Source: Musa acuminata AAA Group (taxonomy: Eukaryota > Streptophyta > Magnoliopsida > Zingiberales > Musaceae). From it: a DNA stretch of 64,000 nt. The stretch covers positions 6,717,501 through 6,781,500 of the forward strand of contig NC_088340.1 of the NCBI RefSeq assembly GCF_036884655.1, read 5' to 3'. The notes under the pieces are model-generated. The model was not told the origin of the DNA. It searched no databases and saw nothing but the letters and a program-made list of their open reading frames with translations. Position numbers and translations under genes: made by a program. Position 1 is the first letter of the stretch, and each line of letters starts with the position of its first letter. Of this stretch, positions 23,605-34,577 are shown piece by piece.

Positions 23605-25345
23605 CTCCTGAGTTGAAGTTGGAGGCCTTCTCTCTTCTTTTACTTCACTGTTTCATCTAGTGGAATGCGAGGCTTGAGAGGTGGGTAGATCGAGGTGGTG
23701 ATGAGGGAAGCAAATAGGAGTGTGTAGAACAGGACCAAGCGGAGGGGCAGAAGGAAAGAGACATTTGAAAGAGAAGGATGGGAAAAGAGCAACAGCGGTA
23801 GCATCGAGAGAGTCTGGACGTGTCTCCCGACCCATCCGGTGGAATAACTGACAGTTTGTTCTTGTGTTGTCATTAATCGATAGGGGGAGGTTGGGAGATT
23901 TTTCTTCATGTACCTTTCACAAACATCTTTCCCCCATTTTTTTTTTTTGTATTTTTTAATCTTTTTTCTTTATATTAATTTTATGGAGTTATGGTGCTCT
24001 ATAATTATTAGTAGAGCTCGGATTGTCTAAAAATATATATTTTATTCTTTAAAAAATTATTTTAAGAGATTTAAAAATATTTTATCCTAGTTAATATTAA
24101 GAATGGTAAAAAATAATGTTAAAGAGATTATCACACCCTAATTTAAATCTATCTCGGAAGTCGATAAATATTAAGATTGATTTATAAAAGTCTAATAAAT
24201 ATACTAAATTAATTTTAACTTAAATATATATATATATTTTTTTATCTTAATTCGTTAATAAAATTAATAGGCTAATCAACTCATGATCGTGATAATAAAT
24301 CACCTACATAGTGAATTTACCTAAAACACAATATAATAGAATGTTTCTAAAACATAAAACATTGTACTCAAATTTCTCTTATTGATTAATTCTTTCACCA
24401 ATTATTGTGCATTTATTGCTCTTTAAAATTGTTCATCAAGAAATAGGTGGTTGCCAACTAATTGCTCCAAGATGACTGGGGGTTTGACCAAGTAAATGAT
24501 AGAAGAAGCAATATTAACTATGTAAGAAACTAATTATGTTGCCAACCAGTGTGAATTAAAAGAAACCAGAAGTCAATTATTTTGAAAGACTGCATGATTA
24601 TATAATTAATAAATATGCAAGTGCATAATTATATTTTCTAATGAATTCATCATGAACATTTTATATATAGGAGTGTGTGAATTTGTGAGGCTAATAGAAA
24701 ATATATTTTTTATTTTGATTATCGAAATAAAATGGAGCAGAATCGATTAAGATGATGAATATAAGGTTAAGCGATCTAATACGACAATTAGAAAGTGTGA
24801 AATTATAACTGTGAGTGGGATGAGGATAATTAAATGAAACCTAAAAAGATTTTTAATGAAAGCTATAAAAAAAATTAAATATTTTAATTTAATTAAATAT
24901 ATGATTTTTTACCTATGTAATCGATCCTAAATAATTGAGACATTACGGATTAGATTTTTCTCTATTTGATATACTTAAAGTGGCTTTAAGTAGCATTTAA
25001 TCAGATCTGTAGAGGAAATAAGATAAATATATATATATATACTTGTGTTGCGGTTCGGATTCATGTGTTAAGTTCGGGTAATCAACCCATTGCCACTCCT
25101 AATCCTCTCATACATGCAGGTATTGGGCTAACTGGGAATCATTGAGGGTCAACGTTTTGGTTTGACCTTAGTCGATACGGTATGAATACGGCCGCGGGTA
25201 CTCGTTCTGCACGTAACGAGATCAGGAAGAACAAGCTTCACTATGCCAAGATAAAACATACATGGATCATCTTCTTCGTGGTTATCAGCACGTACAACCA
25301 GCCGGACATTGATGGGAGGAGGAGGAGGCACGAAGCTGGAGCTGT
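23605..25345. other. Promoter of the CONSTANS-like gene and AT-rich spacer
   Basis: The first 330 bp upstream of 23604 is moderately GC-rich and probably leader plus promoter. A poly-T run follows at about 23937-23950. From 24000 to 25070 the DNA is AT-rich with a (TA)n run near 25028-25042 and no coding frame. The last part holds the 3' end of the CYP90A gene. Confidence 0.45.
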
Positions 25346-28300
25346 TCATCCTCGTCGTTCCTTCTCGCGGCGCCGGACATTGATGGGATAGCCCTTGAGC
25401 GTCCTCGTGGTCGGGAAGAACACCAGCCGATCTCTCTCTGCTTCCTCCCAACTGCGCATGCATGCGGAAGCTCAACTCAGTACACGCCATGCAGTGCTTG
25501 TCTTAGAGGCAAGGAAGCCATCGACGTTCTCCGCCGTGCCATGTAGGTGCGACCGTACCTGAAGCCAGTGACGAGGTAATGGAGGAAGACAGAGATGACG
25601 ACCCGCGCTAGTTCGTAACCGGGGCACAGCCGAGAGCCGCCGCCGAACGGTGTGTAGACGCCAGCACCGCCGGTCTGCTGCAGCTGCGCCACCTCGTTGT
25701 TCTGCACAAAACACAAATCCAACGCCACTAGTGAACTCTCAGACTGCGTCGCGGCCACTGGCCTTCTTAACACACCTTATAAATAAATAAATAAATAATC
25801 ACTACTAAGCATGATTAATGTTACAATATGAATTAAAATACTAAAAATATAAAACAAACAGTACCTAAATTTAGAAAGACAAATACATAAAATTATTGAC
25901 TGTGGAGTAATCTATGCATATTTATATGCAACTGTGCCTGATAACGAAGCGTTGAAAGGTTGAGAAACGGTACCTGCCATCTCCAGGGATTGAAGGTCCG
26001 GGCATCCTCGAAGTATTCAGGATCAAGATGGACGGCACGAAAAGAGATGAAAACTTTGCACCCCTTGGGAATCTTGTACCCTGCACGAAAATTAAAGAAA
26101 CACGGGACTCACGACTTGACCTTATAATAATAATAATAATAATAATAGTCCTGTTTTTTTTTCTTTTCCTTCGTTCTTGGGCTTCAACGTAGAGAGAGGA
26201 TGATGATTAGTGTGAGAGAAAAAGCACAGGTAGTATACCTTTGAAATGGATGTCTGTCATGGCGCGTCTGAACACGCCACTGATGATGTTGGCCACTCGA
26301 AGCGTCTCGTTGATCACCTGCCGTCCAAAACAGAAAAAGGTTTCGTCTCAACAGCGCGCTGTGTTGCATGATGAACGGACCAGATTGCATCTGCAGCTGA
26401 CAATCCAGGCTTTGGGCGGCAACCCCGACCTACTCAGCCGGGCCCCGCCGCTGTGCTCCGCCACGTACTGCGGCGCGAAGCACGATGCCGGTTTCGGTGG
26501 ACCGGTCAACATCCAATCGGACCCACGCTTTGGAGTCCGATTCGGAGTACGGGGTCGGGTGCCGACTTCACATGCGGTGTCGTCGGTCAAGCTCATATCA
26601 AATCCAATGTCAGGTTGATTCATGCAAGTGCAATGCCCCCACAAGATTTATATATTCTTTAAATTTGTGCTGTTTGTATGATATTGATGGAAACATCGTC
26701 CGCTCCTTAAAAAAAAATTGACAATAGATAATTATGAATTTTATCCATTTCTAAATCTGATTAATCATTGAAGTACCCAATCCCAAATCCTAATTTTATA
26801 TTCCTACATAAACTATATTAACTAGGAATATAATAGAACAGGATATCCACAACTTTCAAGAAAATGCTGTTACACTTCCACATAATTAATTATTATTCTG
26901 ACATAATCATGATGTGTCATCGCGTCATTTACGATTTAGATGAAAATTCACAGGGATCATGAAATTAATCACGGTGGTGATGAAGAACGATCTCCGATAG
27001 ATAAGCTGGTATCGATACTGCTTGAAAGGAAGAAGTCGAAGGAAGGTAGACGATGATCATGGGTTTGATGGAGTTCATGATTGAAAGGAGAGAGAGAGAG
27101 AGAGAGAAGAGAGTAAAATGACGTACGCATTGAGTGAAGGGCATAGACTTGTAGTCGCTCCAGGACAAGGGCTGCTCCTCGTCGTCTCCCTTCTTTGCCC
27201 TGATCCCTTCCTGCTCCTCCTGCTCGACGAAATGACAACAGCATTAATAATGGTGTTTAGGATGAGTTGGTGGTGAGGGAGGCGGGAACGCACCCGGAGG
27301 AGGGCGAGGGCGTGGGGGAGGTCGGTGAGGAACTTTACGGCTAGAGTCATGATGGTGGAGGTGGTCTCGTAGCCGGCCACCAGCAGCGCCAGCAGGAAGT
27401 CGACCGTCTCTTCTTCTGTCATTCCCTCCTCCTCATCGCCACCGTCCATCAGTTCCTCCAGCATGTCCTTCCTCTGCTTGTCGCCTCCAGCCGCCGTCGT
27501 CATCGTCGCCCCTGCCGCCGCTTTCTCCTGTTTCCTCTTCCTAATCACTTCCTTCAGAGCCGCCTCCACCTTCTTCCTCGCCTGATTTGTTGGAGAGGTT
27601 TATATTGTAAATCTATGAATCGGATTGATATGAGTAGGTGATGAATGGTGCGGATGTACCTTGAGGGCGCGGCCGTAGGTGGTGAAAGAAAGGAAGGAAG
27701 GGAAGGGGATGGAGAAGAAGCCCTCGATGAGGAGGAGGTACTCGCGGCGGAGGGACTCGGTCCACTCGCCCGGGTCGAAGCTCACCAGCTGCTTGACGGT
27801 GAGCTCGAAGGTGATCTTTTTGGCCTGGTCGAGGAGGAGGACGCGAGAGGGGGGGGAGGAGGAGGGAGAGGAGGACCAGGAGTCGAGGGTGCGGCGGACG
27901 AGGCGGTCGATGTCCGGGAGGAGGGCGGCGTCGCGGATGGCGGCGGGGGACGCGAGGCGGGTGAGGGTGAGGGAGTGCATGCGCTTGTGACGGGCGCCGC
28001 GCATGAGGAGGAGGGAGTGGGCGCCCAGCAGCGTGGAGATAGACGACGGGTAGCTGCACTCCACAGCGCGGCCCTCCGCCCCCAGCACCATCCGGTTGAA
28101 CTCCGGGTCCGCCGAGAACACCGTGCGCTCCCCGAAGACGTGCGTCGTGAACAGCCGCCCGTGCCGCCGCACCCGCTCGTCGATGAACGGCTCCGGGTCC
28201 TCCGTCTTGTACGCCGCGATCAGCCGCAGCGTCTCCCCCACCACCGGCAGCCCCACGCTCCCCGGTGGCAGCCGCCCCGCTGCCGCCCGCGTCCTCCTCC

Positions 28301-28388
28301 TCCTCCTCCCCAATTCCCAAAAAACTATACCTGCAATTACAACGAGCATCACATCGAACAGCTGAAGAGACCACCTGCCGGAATCCAT
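25346..28388 (-). CDS. CYP90A1: Cytochrome P450 CYP90A (CPD-type), brassinosteroid biosynthesis
   Basis: CPD/CYP90A1 is an ER P450 needed for an oxidation step of brassinosteroid synthesis (reported as C-23 hydroxylation and as C-3 oxidation). Minus-strand exons 27660-28388, 27294-27581, 27127-27219, 26239-26317, 25974-26080, 25559-25701 and 25346-25451 join in phase to 1545 nt and 514 residues. An N-terminal anchor ([14 protein letters not shown]) is followed by an Arg cluster and the PPGS hinge, [15 protein letters not shown]. Family-diagnostic blocks are [22 protein letters not shown] and [11 protein letters not shown]. The I-helix reads AGYETTS (312-318), ExxR is ETLR (374-377), and the haem loop is [10 protein letters not shown] with Cys458. 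The C terminus is [17 protein letters not shown] plus a short basic tail. The ATG at 28388 is preferred to in-frame TTG/GTG codons upstream. Exon 2 carries an Ala/Gly/Lys-rich insert (about 258-280). Nothing suggests loss of activity. Confidence 0.93.
26370..26620. other. GC-rich island inside intron 3 of the CYP90A gene
   Basis: An abrupt GC-rich segment with CCGG-rich and GGACCGGTC-like motifs lies in an otherwise AT-rich intron. It is open in several frames on both strands but matches no P450 exon and no family I know. It may be a small inserted element or an intronic regulatory block. Confidence 0.4.
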
Positions 28389-31300
28389 AATTCGCCGCAC
28401 CACCAAGCCAGTGTTCGATCAAGAGCGGTGGTGTGGATGCCGCAAGCAGCAAGCAGCTGCAGCAGACTGGAAGAGGAAAGCTGAGCAGGAGTAAGTGCGA
28501 GTAAATGTAGAAGTATAACAGGCAGAAAGGGAACACTTCAAAGCAATAAAATACAGCGAGATCGCATCAGGGAATGATATGGGAAAGGGGAACGCACGGG
28601 GGGTGTAACGTGGGCTTCCTTTTCTCGCGGGCCCCATGATCCCCTGTGCATTTAATTGAAAGATTCTGACTTGCTATTACCTCTTTATTGTTCTGCTGCA
28701 GACCCGAGAAATTGACGTCCTTCATGGTCGGGTTTTGCAAAGGGGGCAAACCAAAGGGGTAGAGCCCTAAGCCGGAGGTAAAGCCATCATCTTTCTTTGA
28801 CATTTATTCCTTCTTCGTTGTCCAATTCTTCTTCCACTTGCGCAACTCATGGTTATCATTTGAATTCCCCAGTTCCTTTTGCTTTCTGGGACAGCAATTT
28901 TTCTTATCGCATTGAATGTCCGCACGGTCTTATTTGGATTGACAAGTGTTCTGCCTTCAATTTTGTCTTTTGTTTCTCTGCGGTCCAATCTGGTTCTCAT
29001 TAACCTGTGAAGCATTTGTCTTTATGTCATTGATGAAGTTAGTCTCACAGATCACCATTTCTTATTTTTCCTTTTTAAGTTTTTACTGTGGTTTTTATGT
29101 TGTGCTGCCTATTTTACTAAAGTCGGATCATTTTATCTTATGATTCGATTTTCTTTTTTTTCATTTTAATGTTAGCCAATGATGATGGATATGGGCATGA
29201 ACCCCCAACAACAGTTGCGCACTGTGTTGTTGTTGGCAAGGATGAGTGTGCCAAAACGCTGATCTGAGGCTCTAGCTGGCTTAGTCTGAGCATTTTTCAT
29301 ATTTTCTGGTCGATTCAATGAACATTTATCCATAGTGGTTAGACTACTTGTTCTCTTTGCAGACGCTTCCCACCAACAATTGACATTGTAGGTAGGAATT
29401 ATTATACTAACCCACTTGTTTGGAAATTGCAACTAGTTAGTAGTTTTGGTTTTTCAGTTTTAGTTTCAAGTTTTTTTCGTAAATCATCTACATCGTCTCA
29501 CCCATGTGATCAGATTGACATGGTTAAGGACAGCCTTCAAGTTGTGTCCTTTTGTCCTTTGGTGTTGACAAATCTGTTTGAATATCCCATATATGATAGG
29601 CCATGTATCAGAAGGTACCTTGAAAGATGAAGAAACAACTGGAGGGTTTGGTCGGCCTATGTAGGTTTTGCTAGATGATTATCTGTTTTCTGTCTTTTCT
29701 AATTGCTCTCTTGAGGAAGCGAAACATCCCACAATTAGGGGAAAAGTGTCACCCTATATTCTCTTGGAGCACTCTTTTTCTTTTTATAATCTGAATACTT
29801 TCTGTTGCAGTGAGATATATGATGGATTTGATAATGTCACCCCAAGATATCCTATATAAAATGTGATGTAATTGTGCCATTTTATAACCAATAATGCTTG
29901 TTTGATGGTTTTCTGCGTCTATGTCAAATCATACCAATATATTTATGCATTTCATTCGTTTTAATTTTGGGCATTTTCAGTTGACTTGTATTTTCTGGAT
30001 TTAGTTTTGAGCATGCTAACGATCTACATGTGTGGATATATTGGACACTTTTTTTTATTTATTTTTAATTCCATCAACGATCTCAGAGAGAATGGTCCTT
30101 GGACCTTGATCATGACAGAGAGAAATTACTGTTCCTGTCGTATCTATGGCTACTTAACAGTCTTTCTCAATTTTTTTACTTCATGTCTTTTACCTCAAAA
30201 TGCACGCTCAGAATATTGATATCCTCAAGTGTAAAAAGTTCAATGGCATGAGCCACTTGATGATAAGTTGCTGGCAAATCATGCATCAGCTGATATGTAC
30301 CAGCACAACTGGCACATGCAATCTTGATTTGAAGCACTGAAAAACACACTTCAAAATTGAAAATGTGAAAAAAATATTCATATAAGGTGTAGTTGACTTT
30401 CATCCTGGAACCTTCAATCGTGTATTGCCCAGTTACTTATACGTATGTATGTGGTACATACAATATTAGGACCCTGTATTGGCAAACTAGTGATTTAGGT
30501 ATATTTATGTTTTCCGTAGCATGAATATAATATTTAAGTATTGACTGAATTGGAATCTTGTTTCTGAAATAACTACGGCCACTGTTTTTTGCTAAGACAT
30601 CCATGTTACTGCATCAATAACAGTAATTTGGTTTTACTTGCTGCCTTCATTAGGTATAGGGGCTATCTGCAATGTCTTGCTGTTCTGTTTCTTCTGCACT
30701 TGACGAAGTCCTCAGAGTTATTTTCAGCTTGCTGAGTATATTCTTATTGGAAGAAAATTTTCATTTTTGATTAATGTTGTGCCTGGTTTTACTGAATTCA
30801 AACATTCTGCAGTGGGCAGAGCCAGTATTATCACCTGATTTTGCTCTGTATAACTAGGTAGTTTTGGTCCAAAACCAGTTACCACCTAGTATCAGAAAAA
30901 ACTGCCAAAGAATTGGGTGGTATTTTCACTTCCCATTCCACTTCAGCATAGACTGGTCCAGGCTGACCTCTTAAGACCAGGCCAGGTTATAAGTGAACGT
31001 TATTTGCCATCTCTACGGTTCAACTGCTGGCTGCAGCAACTTTTCATCTGTTTTGTTTTCGCCAAAACTGGCACAATGCAGGGAAAAGGAGAAGTGAAGA
31101 AGAAGAGGAAAAGAGGAGCTAGAGAAGATGACATGAATGGGTGGAAGAAAAAGAAGATGAAGGATTGTTAGAGAACTAGATGGAATTCTTAAAGGCTTCT
31201 TATCAACGAAGCTTCTGCACATATACATTAAACTGGACCTGCATATTCTCACAATAATATTCAACTTCTATAGTACTTTCTCAGTGTCTCTGTTTTATTC

Positions 31301-32021
31301 CAGCAGATGGGCAGGATGTATCATTTTCCAGGAAGTTTCGAGGTTCAAAACTAAAAGGGAGGCTGGACATGGCCATGCTTAAAGTTATCTCACATTTCTT
31401 GACATCAAGTGGTATTTGTTTGGTGGTCCTTGCTGCATCCTATTGGACAAAATCTATCACCAAGATACTCCTTGCCTGCAACATGTTCAATGAGTATGGA
31501 TTCTATTCAGCATGACATCATGTATGTAATATGTCAACTATGTCATGTAGCATTGCAGGACGGTCTCATTTACCCATCGCACCTTATCTTAATGGTCCAC
31601 CAAAAATCCTAAGCACACGGTTAGCTTTGCAAATTTTATGTTTATGGTTATTGTTTTGGTGTCGTATCTCCCCCTCCCTCCATCATACTGTTAGTAGCTC
31701 ATTGTCTCTAGATAATTTCCTTGAGCTAACCTGCATTGACTTACCATGATCATCCATCAGATTAGATTTTATTACTGAAAATTAGCACATTGACCTTTTT
31801 GGGGATCAGGTTTTGTGATCTTAGCATCTTTGTTAGCAACATAATTTTCTGAAGTTTAGACCTACTTAATTTCTAGGAAGTTGGGAGCTGTTCTTGCTAA
31901 GACGTTCAAACTAGCTATTAGTTCCAGTCCTCTGCAGCCAGTTTACTTTGTATTCCTTTTTGTTTCTCAATCTGAGCAATTTGTCATGCAATTGTTGCAT
32001 ATATGATCTCTCTCTATTTAG
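28389..32021. other. Region upstream of CYP90A, mostly unassigned
   Basis: 28389-28680 is the presumed CYP90A leader and promoter. Beyond it the sequence resembles intron or untranslated DNA: T-rich, with many short frames and occasional splice-like junctions. Exon-like segments noted separately are a minus-strand open block at 30194-30336 and a plus-strand block near 31878-31947. No protein family could be named here. Transcription of a noncoding RNA is possible but not shown. Confidence 0.35.
30194..30336 (-). other. Isolated exon-like open block, minus strand
   Basis: A 143-bp segment bounded by a TTTTTCAG acceptor and a GAG/GTAAAA donor is open for 47 codons and includes LPATYHQVAHAIELFTLEDI. 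The composition looks protein-like, but no neighbouring exon in phase was found and the family is unknown. It may be a fragment of a lost gene or chance. Confidence 0.2.
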
Positions 32022-32672
32022 GATCCATCTTGTGGAAATTAACTTGCAGCACAGGATGGTTCATGTGAGTTGCTTTATGGTTGCATTCATAATTGTTTGT
32101 TATAGTATTGTACTGATTTATTTTGGTTTACTGAGATATTATTGAGTCCCTGACATGGTTTTCCACTTGGTTGACAGCCTTTGCTGCTGCTTCAAGACTG
32201 TTGTTTGATGCCTGGAATTCATCTTCCCCTTCCTATTCTGCCCACTGCTTTGCATTTCTAGATCCCACACAAGTTATCTGGTTTGTGCCAAAAGGAAGGT
32301 TGAAGTAATGATGCATGTGTAAGAGAAAGGAAAGAGGAGTTGTTTCTAACCCACTTTTCTTGGTTTTCAGGTGCATAAACTAAAGGCACTTAATGTGCTC
32401 CCTTATGCATGTGATCTGGTGAAAGCCACGTTGATTCAGATACAGCAGATGTTGTTCAAAGGTGTGACTATTCTCTGCTAGTAAACTCTCATGCTGTTAC
32501 ATATATCCTTTTACTTTGGTGCACGTTCCACCTTCGTCCATTTGGGCTCACAGGCTTGGAAAAGGCAGGAGACAAGCGGCATGAGCAACACAGAAAGTGG
32601 GAACATGGCCATGTACTGGCGCCTACTTCAGTGGACCTACATCAGATCAAGAAAGAACATCCAAGAACATGA
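32022..32672 (+). CDS. 3' end of an unidentified spliced gene (helical protein)
   Basis: Three successive exon-like blocks on the plus strand join in phase: 32022-32064 (IHLVEINLQHRMVH, donor GTGAGT), 32371-32461 (VHKLKALNVLPYACDLVKAT ...) and 32554-32672 (... HEQHRKWEHGHVLAPTSVDL ... ending EHPRT and TGA). The 32371 exon has only one open frame and the 92-bp intron after it has clean GT-AG ends, so the frame closure is unlikely to be accidental. The predicted C terminus is helical and charged. The first block needs a preceding exon ending in phase 2; a candidate near 31878-31947 (KLGAVLAKTFKLAISSSPLQ) does not join cleanly. I cannot name the family. It may be a truncated gene or one whose 5' exons I failed to see. 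Confidence 0.35.
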
Positions 32673-33834
32673 ATGCAAACCACAAAGCAGGTACAATGGT
32701 ACGATGGTGGTGGTTCTTTCACTGATTGCATCATATCCTGTGGCTATAATTTCTTTCGTTATCTGAGTGCTACTCCAAATATTTGGTTGGCGCATCATCA
32801 TCATCATCATCACGGTGATGATCGAGAAAGCCAAGCTGCCGAGTCGGTTCGGAGGCATGGGAACCTAAGAACCGAGGCACGGGAAACGACGGGATGAGAA
32901 GAGTGGCGTTGGTTGCTGGACCACAGGCTTGGTATTATGACAGAGTCGGTCTGAGCACTTTTTTGGGCTCTACCATATTTCTAAGACTTGGTACTTTCCA
33001 TGGAGTTGTTGTCACAGTGATCCCAACAACATACTGTTCATTGACGTATATATATCAGGTAATGGATAACCCAACCGAGAGAGAGAGAGAGAGAGAGAGA
33101 GAATATTAAATTACATATATATCTTGATCGGTATTGGTTCTTATTGTCCGATTAACTTGTTAAGTATGAAAAGTATGAATCACTCTCCTGAGGGGTTTAA
33201 GCTCAAGCTAACAATAGTGCATCTATCATATTGTTATAAGTCAAGTAAGTTCTTGTCCTCTCATCCATGGTTAATTAACTCCAACCTCATGTATAGGCTA
33301 TTTTATGATTAGAATTGCAATTACTAGCGATCAGAAATGCATTACCACAGGAAGGTAATTTTTCTGTTTTTGTGTTCAAAGTTGGTAATTATTTCTATAC
33401 ATTGTGCTTTTATGAAAATAGCTGAATAAGACTATAATAATATATAATGTGATGAGAAATGTGGGAAACTAATCTAAAGATCAAACAGATAAACCAAATT
33501 ATTGTCATCCTGCAAAAACCATAAGTGAGAGAACAACTTGTGGCACATTACCAAGTGTGTGTTTTTCTAGATCCAAGGAAATTTGATTGTAATAGATTTA
33601 GATGCATTAAATATAATGGATGTGCATGACAATCGTTTGTGCAAATTAACATTGATGCACCATAATATGTGATCCAAATGTACTAAGTACACTAAATGGT
33701 TACAACCAAATCTAGTCCAGGAGATCCAAAACATTTTGTATGTATACATCAATTAAGCTTGGAATCAGAAAGGAGACACCACCAGAGGCATTTGAGTTGC
33801 TCATCAATCCTAAATGTTTCAGAGCAGAGCCCAA
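32673..33834. other. Spacer between the unidentified exons and the CHY-RING gene
   Basis: Contains an (ATC)n-like run at about 32797-32813 and a (GA)n tract at 33077-33102. The remaining sequence is AT-rich with no supported gene. Confidence 0.4.
33077..33102. repeat. (GA)n microsatellite
   Basis: Thirteen GA dinucleotides without interruption. Confidence 0.9.
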
Positions 33835-34029
33835 TCATTGATGGATTACAGGGGGAGCAATCATGCAAGTGTTGTAGGATTGGCAGTGACAGCATTTGTG
33901 GCCAATAATGTGGAAGAAGACTTCAGTAATATGTCATTGCAGTCGTTGCAGAGGATCCACATCTACAAAATCACTGCAAATTTAATATCATTTGTATCAA
34001 ACATGAGAAGAATCCAAGCACAGGAAAAT

Positions 34030-34222
34030 GAGGTTTCATGATCCAAATGGCACAGGAAAGCTGACTGTTTGCCTAAAGTCCAGGAGAGGTACTGCTTTGA
34101 GAGCATCTACGAAGAAAGAAACTGAGGTTTCATGATCCAAATGGCAGAGGAAAGCTTAGAGGCTGCTGTATGCCTGAAGTCCAGTAGAGGTACTGCTTTG
34201 AGAGCATCTACTAAGAAAGAAT
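34030..34222. repeat. 94-bp tandem duplication in the last intron of the CHY-RING gene
   Basis: Two adjacent copies, starting at 34030 and 34124 with GAGGTTTCATGATCCAAATG, share the block 'ggtactgctttgagagcatcta'-like sequence near their ends. The second copy has a small insertion. No coding role is seen. Confidence 0.8.
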
Positions 34223-34508
34223 AAATATGTTTGTCATGTCTTCAAATTCTCTCTTACTTGAAAAAGGATCAGGAAAAGTTCTCAGAAAATAAAATGGCAA
34301 GTTAAATGATTTAGTCAAATTTGATTAAATTGTACTAGAAATGTTGGAATAGTTAAGATGGCTATCAATCAGCTCCAACAAGTTGAAAGTACACCATAGG
34401 AAGTATGGGAGATGCAAATACACTAACCTTTCTTGATCTATAATCCTCAGGCATTTCTATTTCTTCTATCTGCATACTCTTTTATATCAATTTAGGAGAG
34501 TACATCAA

Positions 34509-34512
<4 letters not shown>

Positions 34513-34575
<63 letters not shown>
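34513..34575. repeat. (GA)n microsatellite
   Basis: About 31 uninterrupted GA dinucleotides, within the intron between exons 10 and 11 of the CHY-RING gene model. Confidence 0.95.

Positions 34576-34577
<2 letters not shown>

Noticed and set aside
23005..23660. Several plus-strand frames opposite the first exon of the CONSTANS-like gene
   Set aside because: Arg/Ala-rich shadows of a GC-rich coding exon on the other strand.
10535..28388. Idea that BAM9, NAC, COL and CYP90A form a functional gene cluster
   Set aside because: The families act in unrelated processes, orientations differ, and large promoters separate them; ordinary plant gene order explains the arrangement.
27645..28484. 279-codon plus-strand and 307-codon alternative minus-strand frames at the CYP90A first exon
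   Set aside because: GC-rich exons leave long open frames in other frames; the P450 frame carries all the family motifs.
28567..28803. 78-codon minus-strand frame beginning MSKKDDGFTSGLGLYPFGL upstream of CYP90A
   Set aside because: A GAG/GTAATA donor-like site lies inside it, so a first exon was considered, but no downstream exon in phase was found before the CYP90A start and no family fits.
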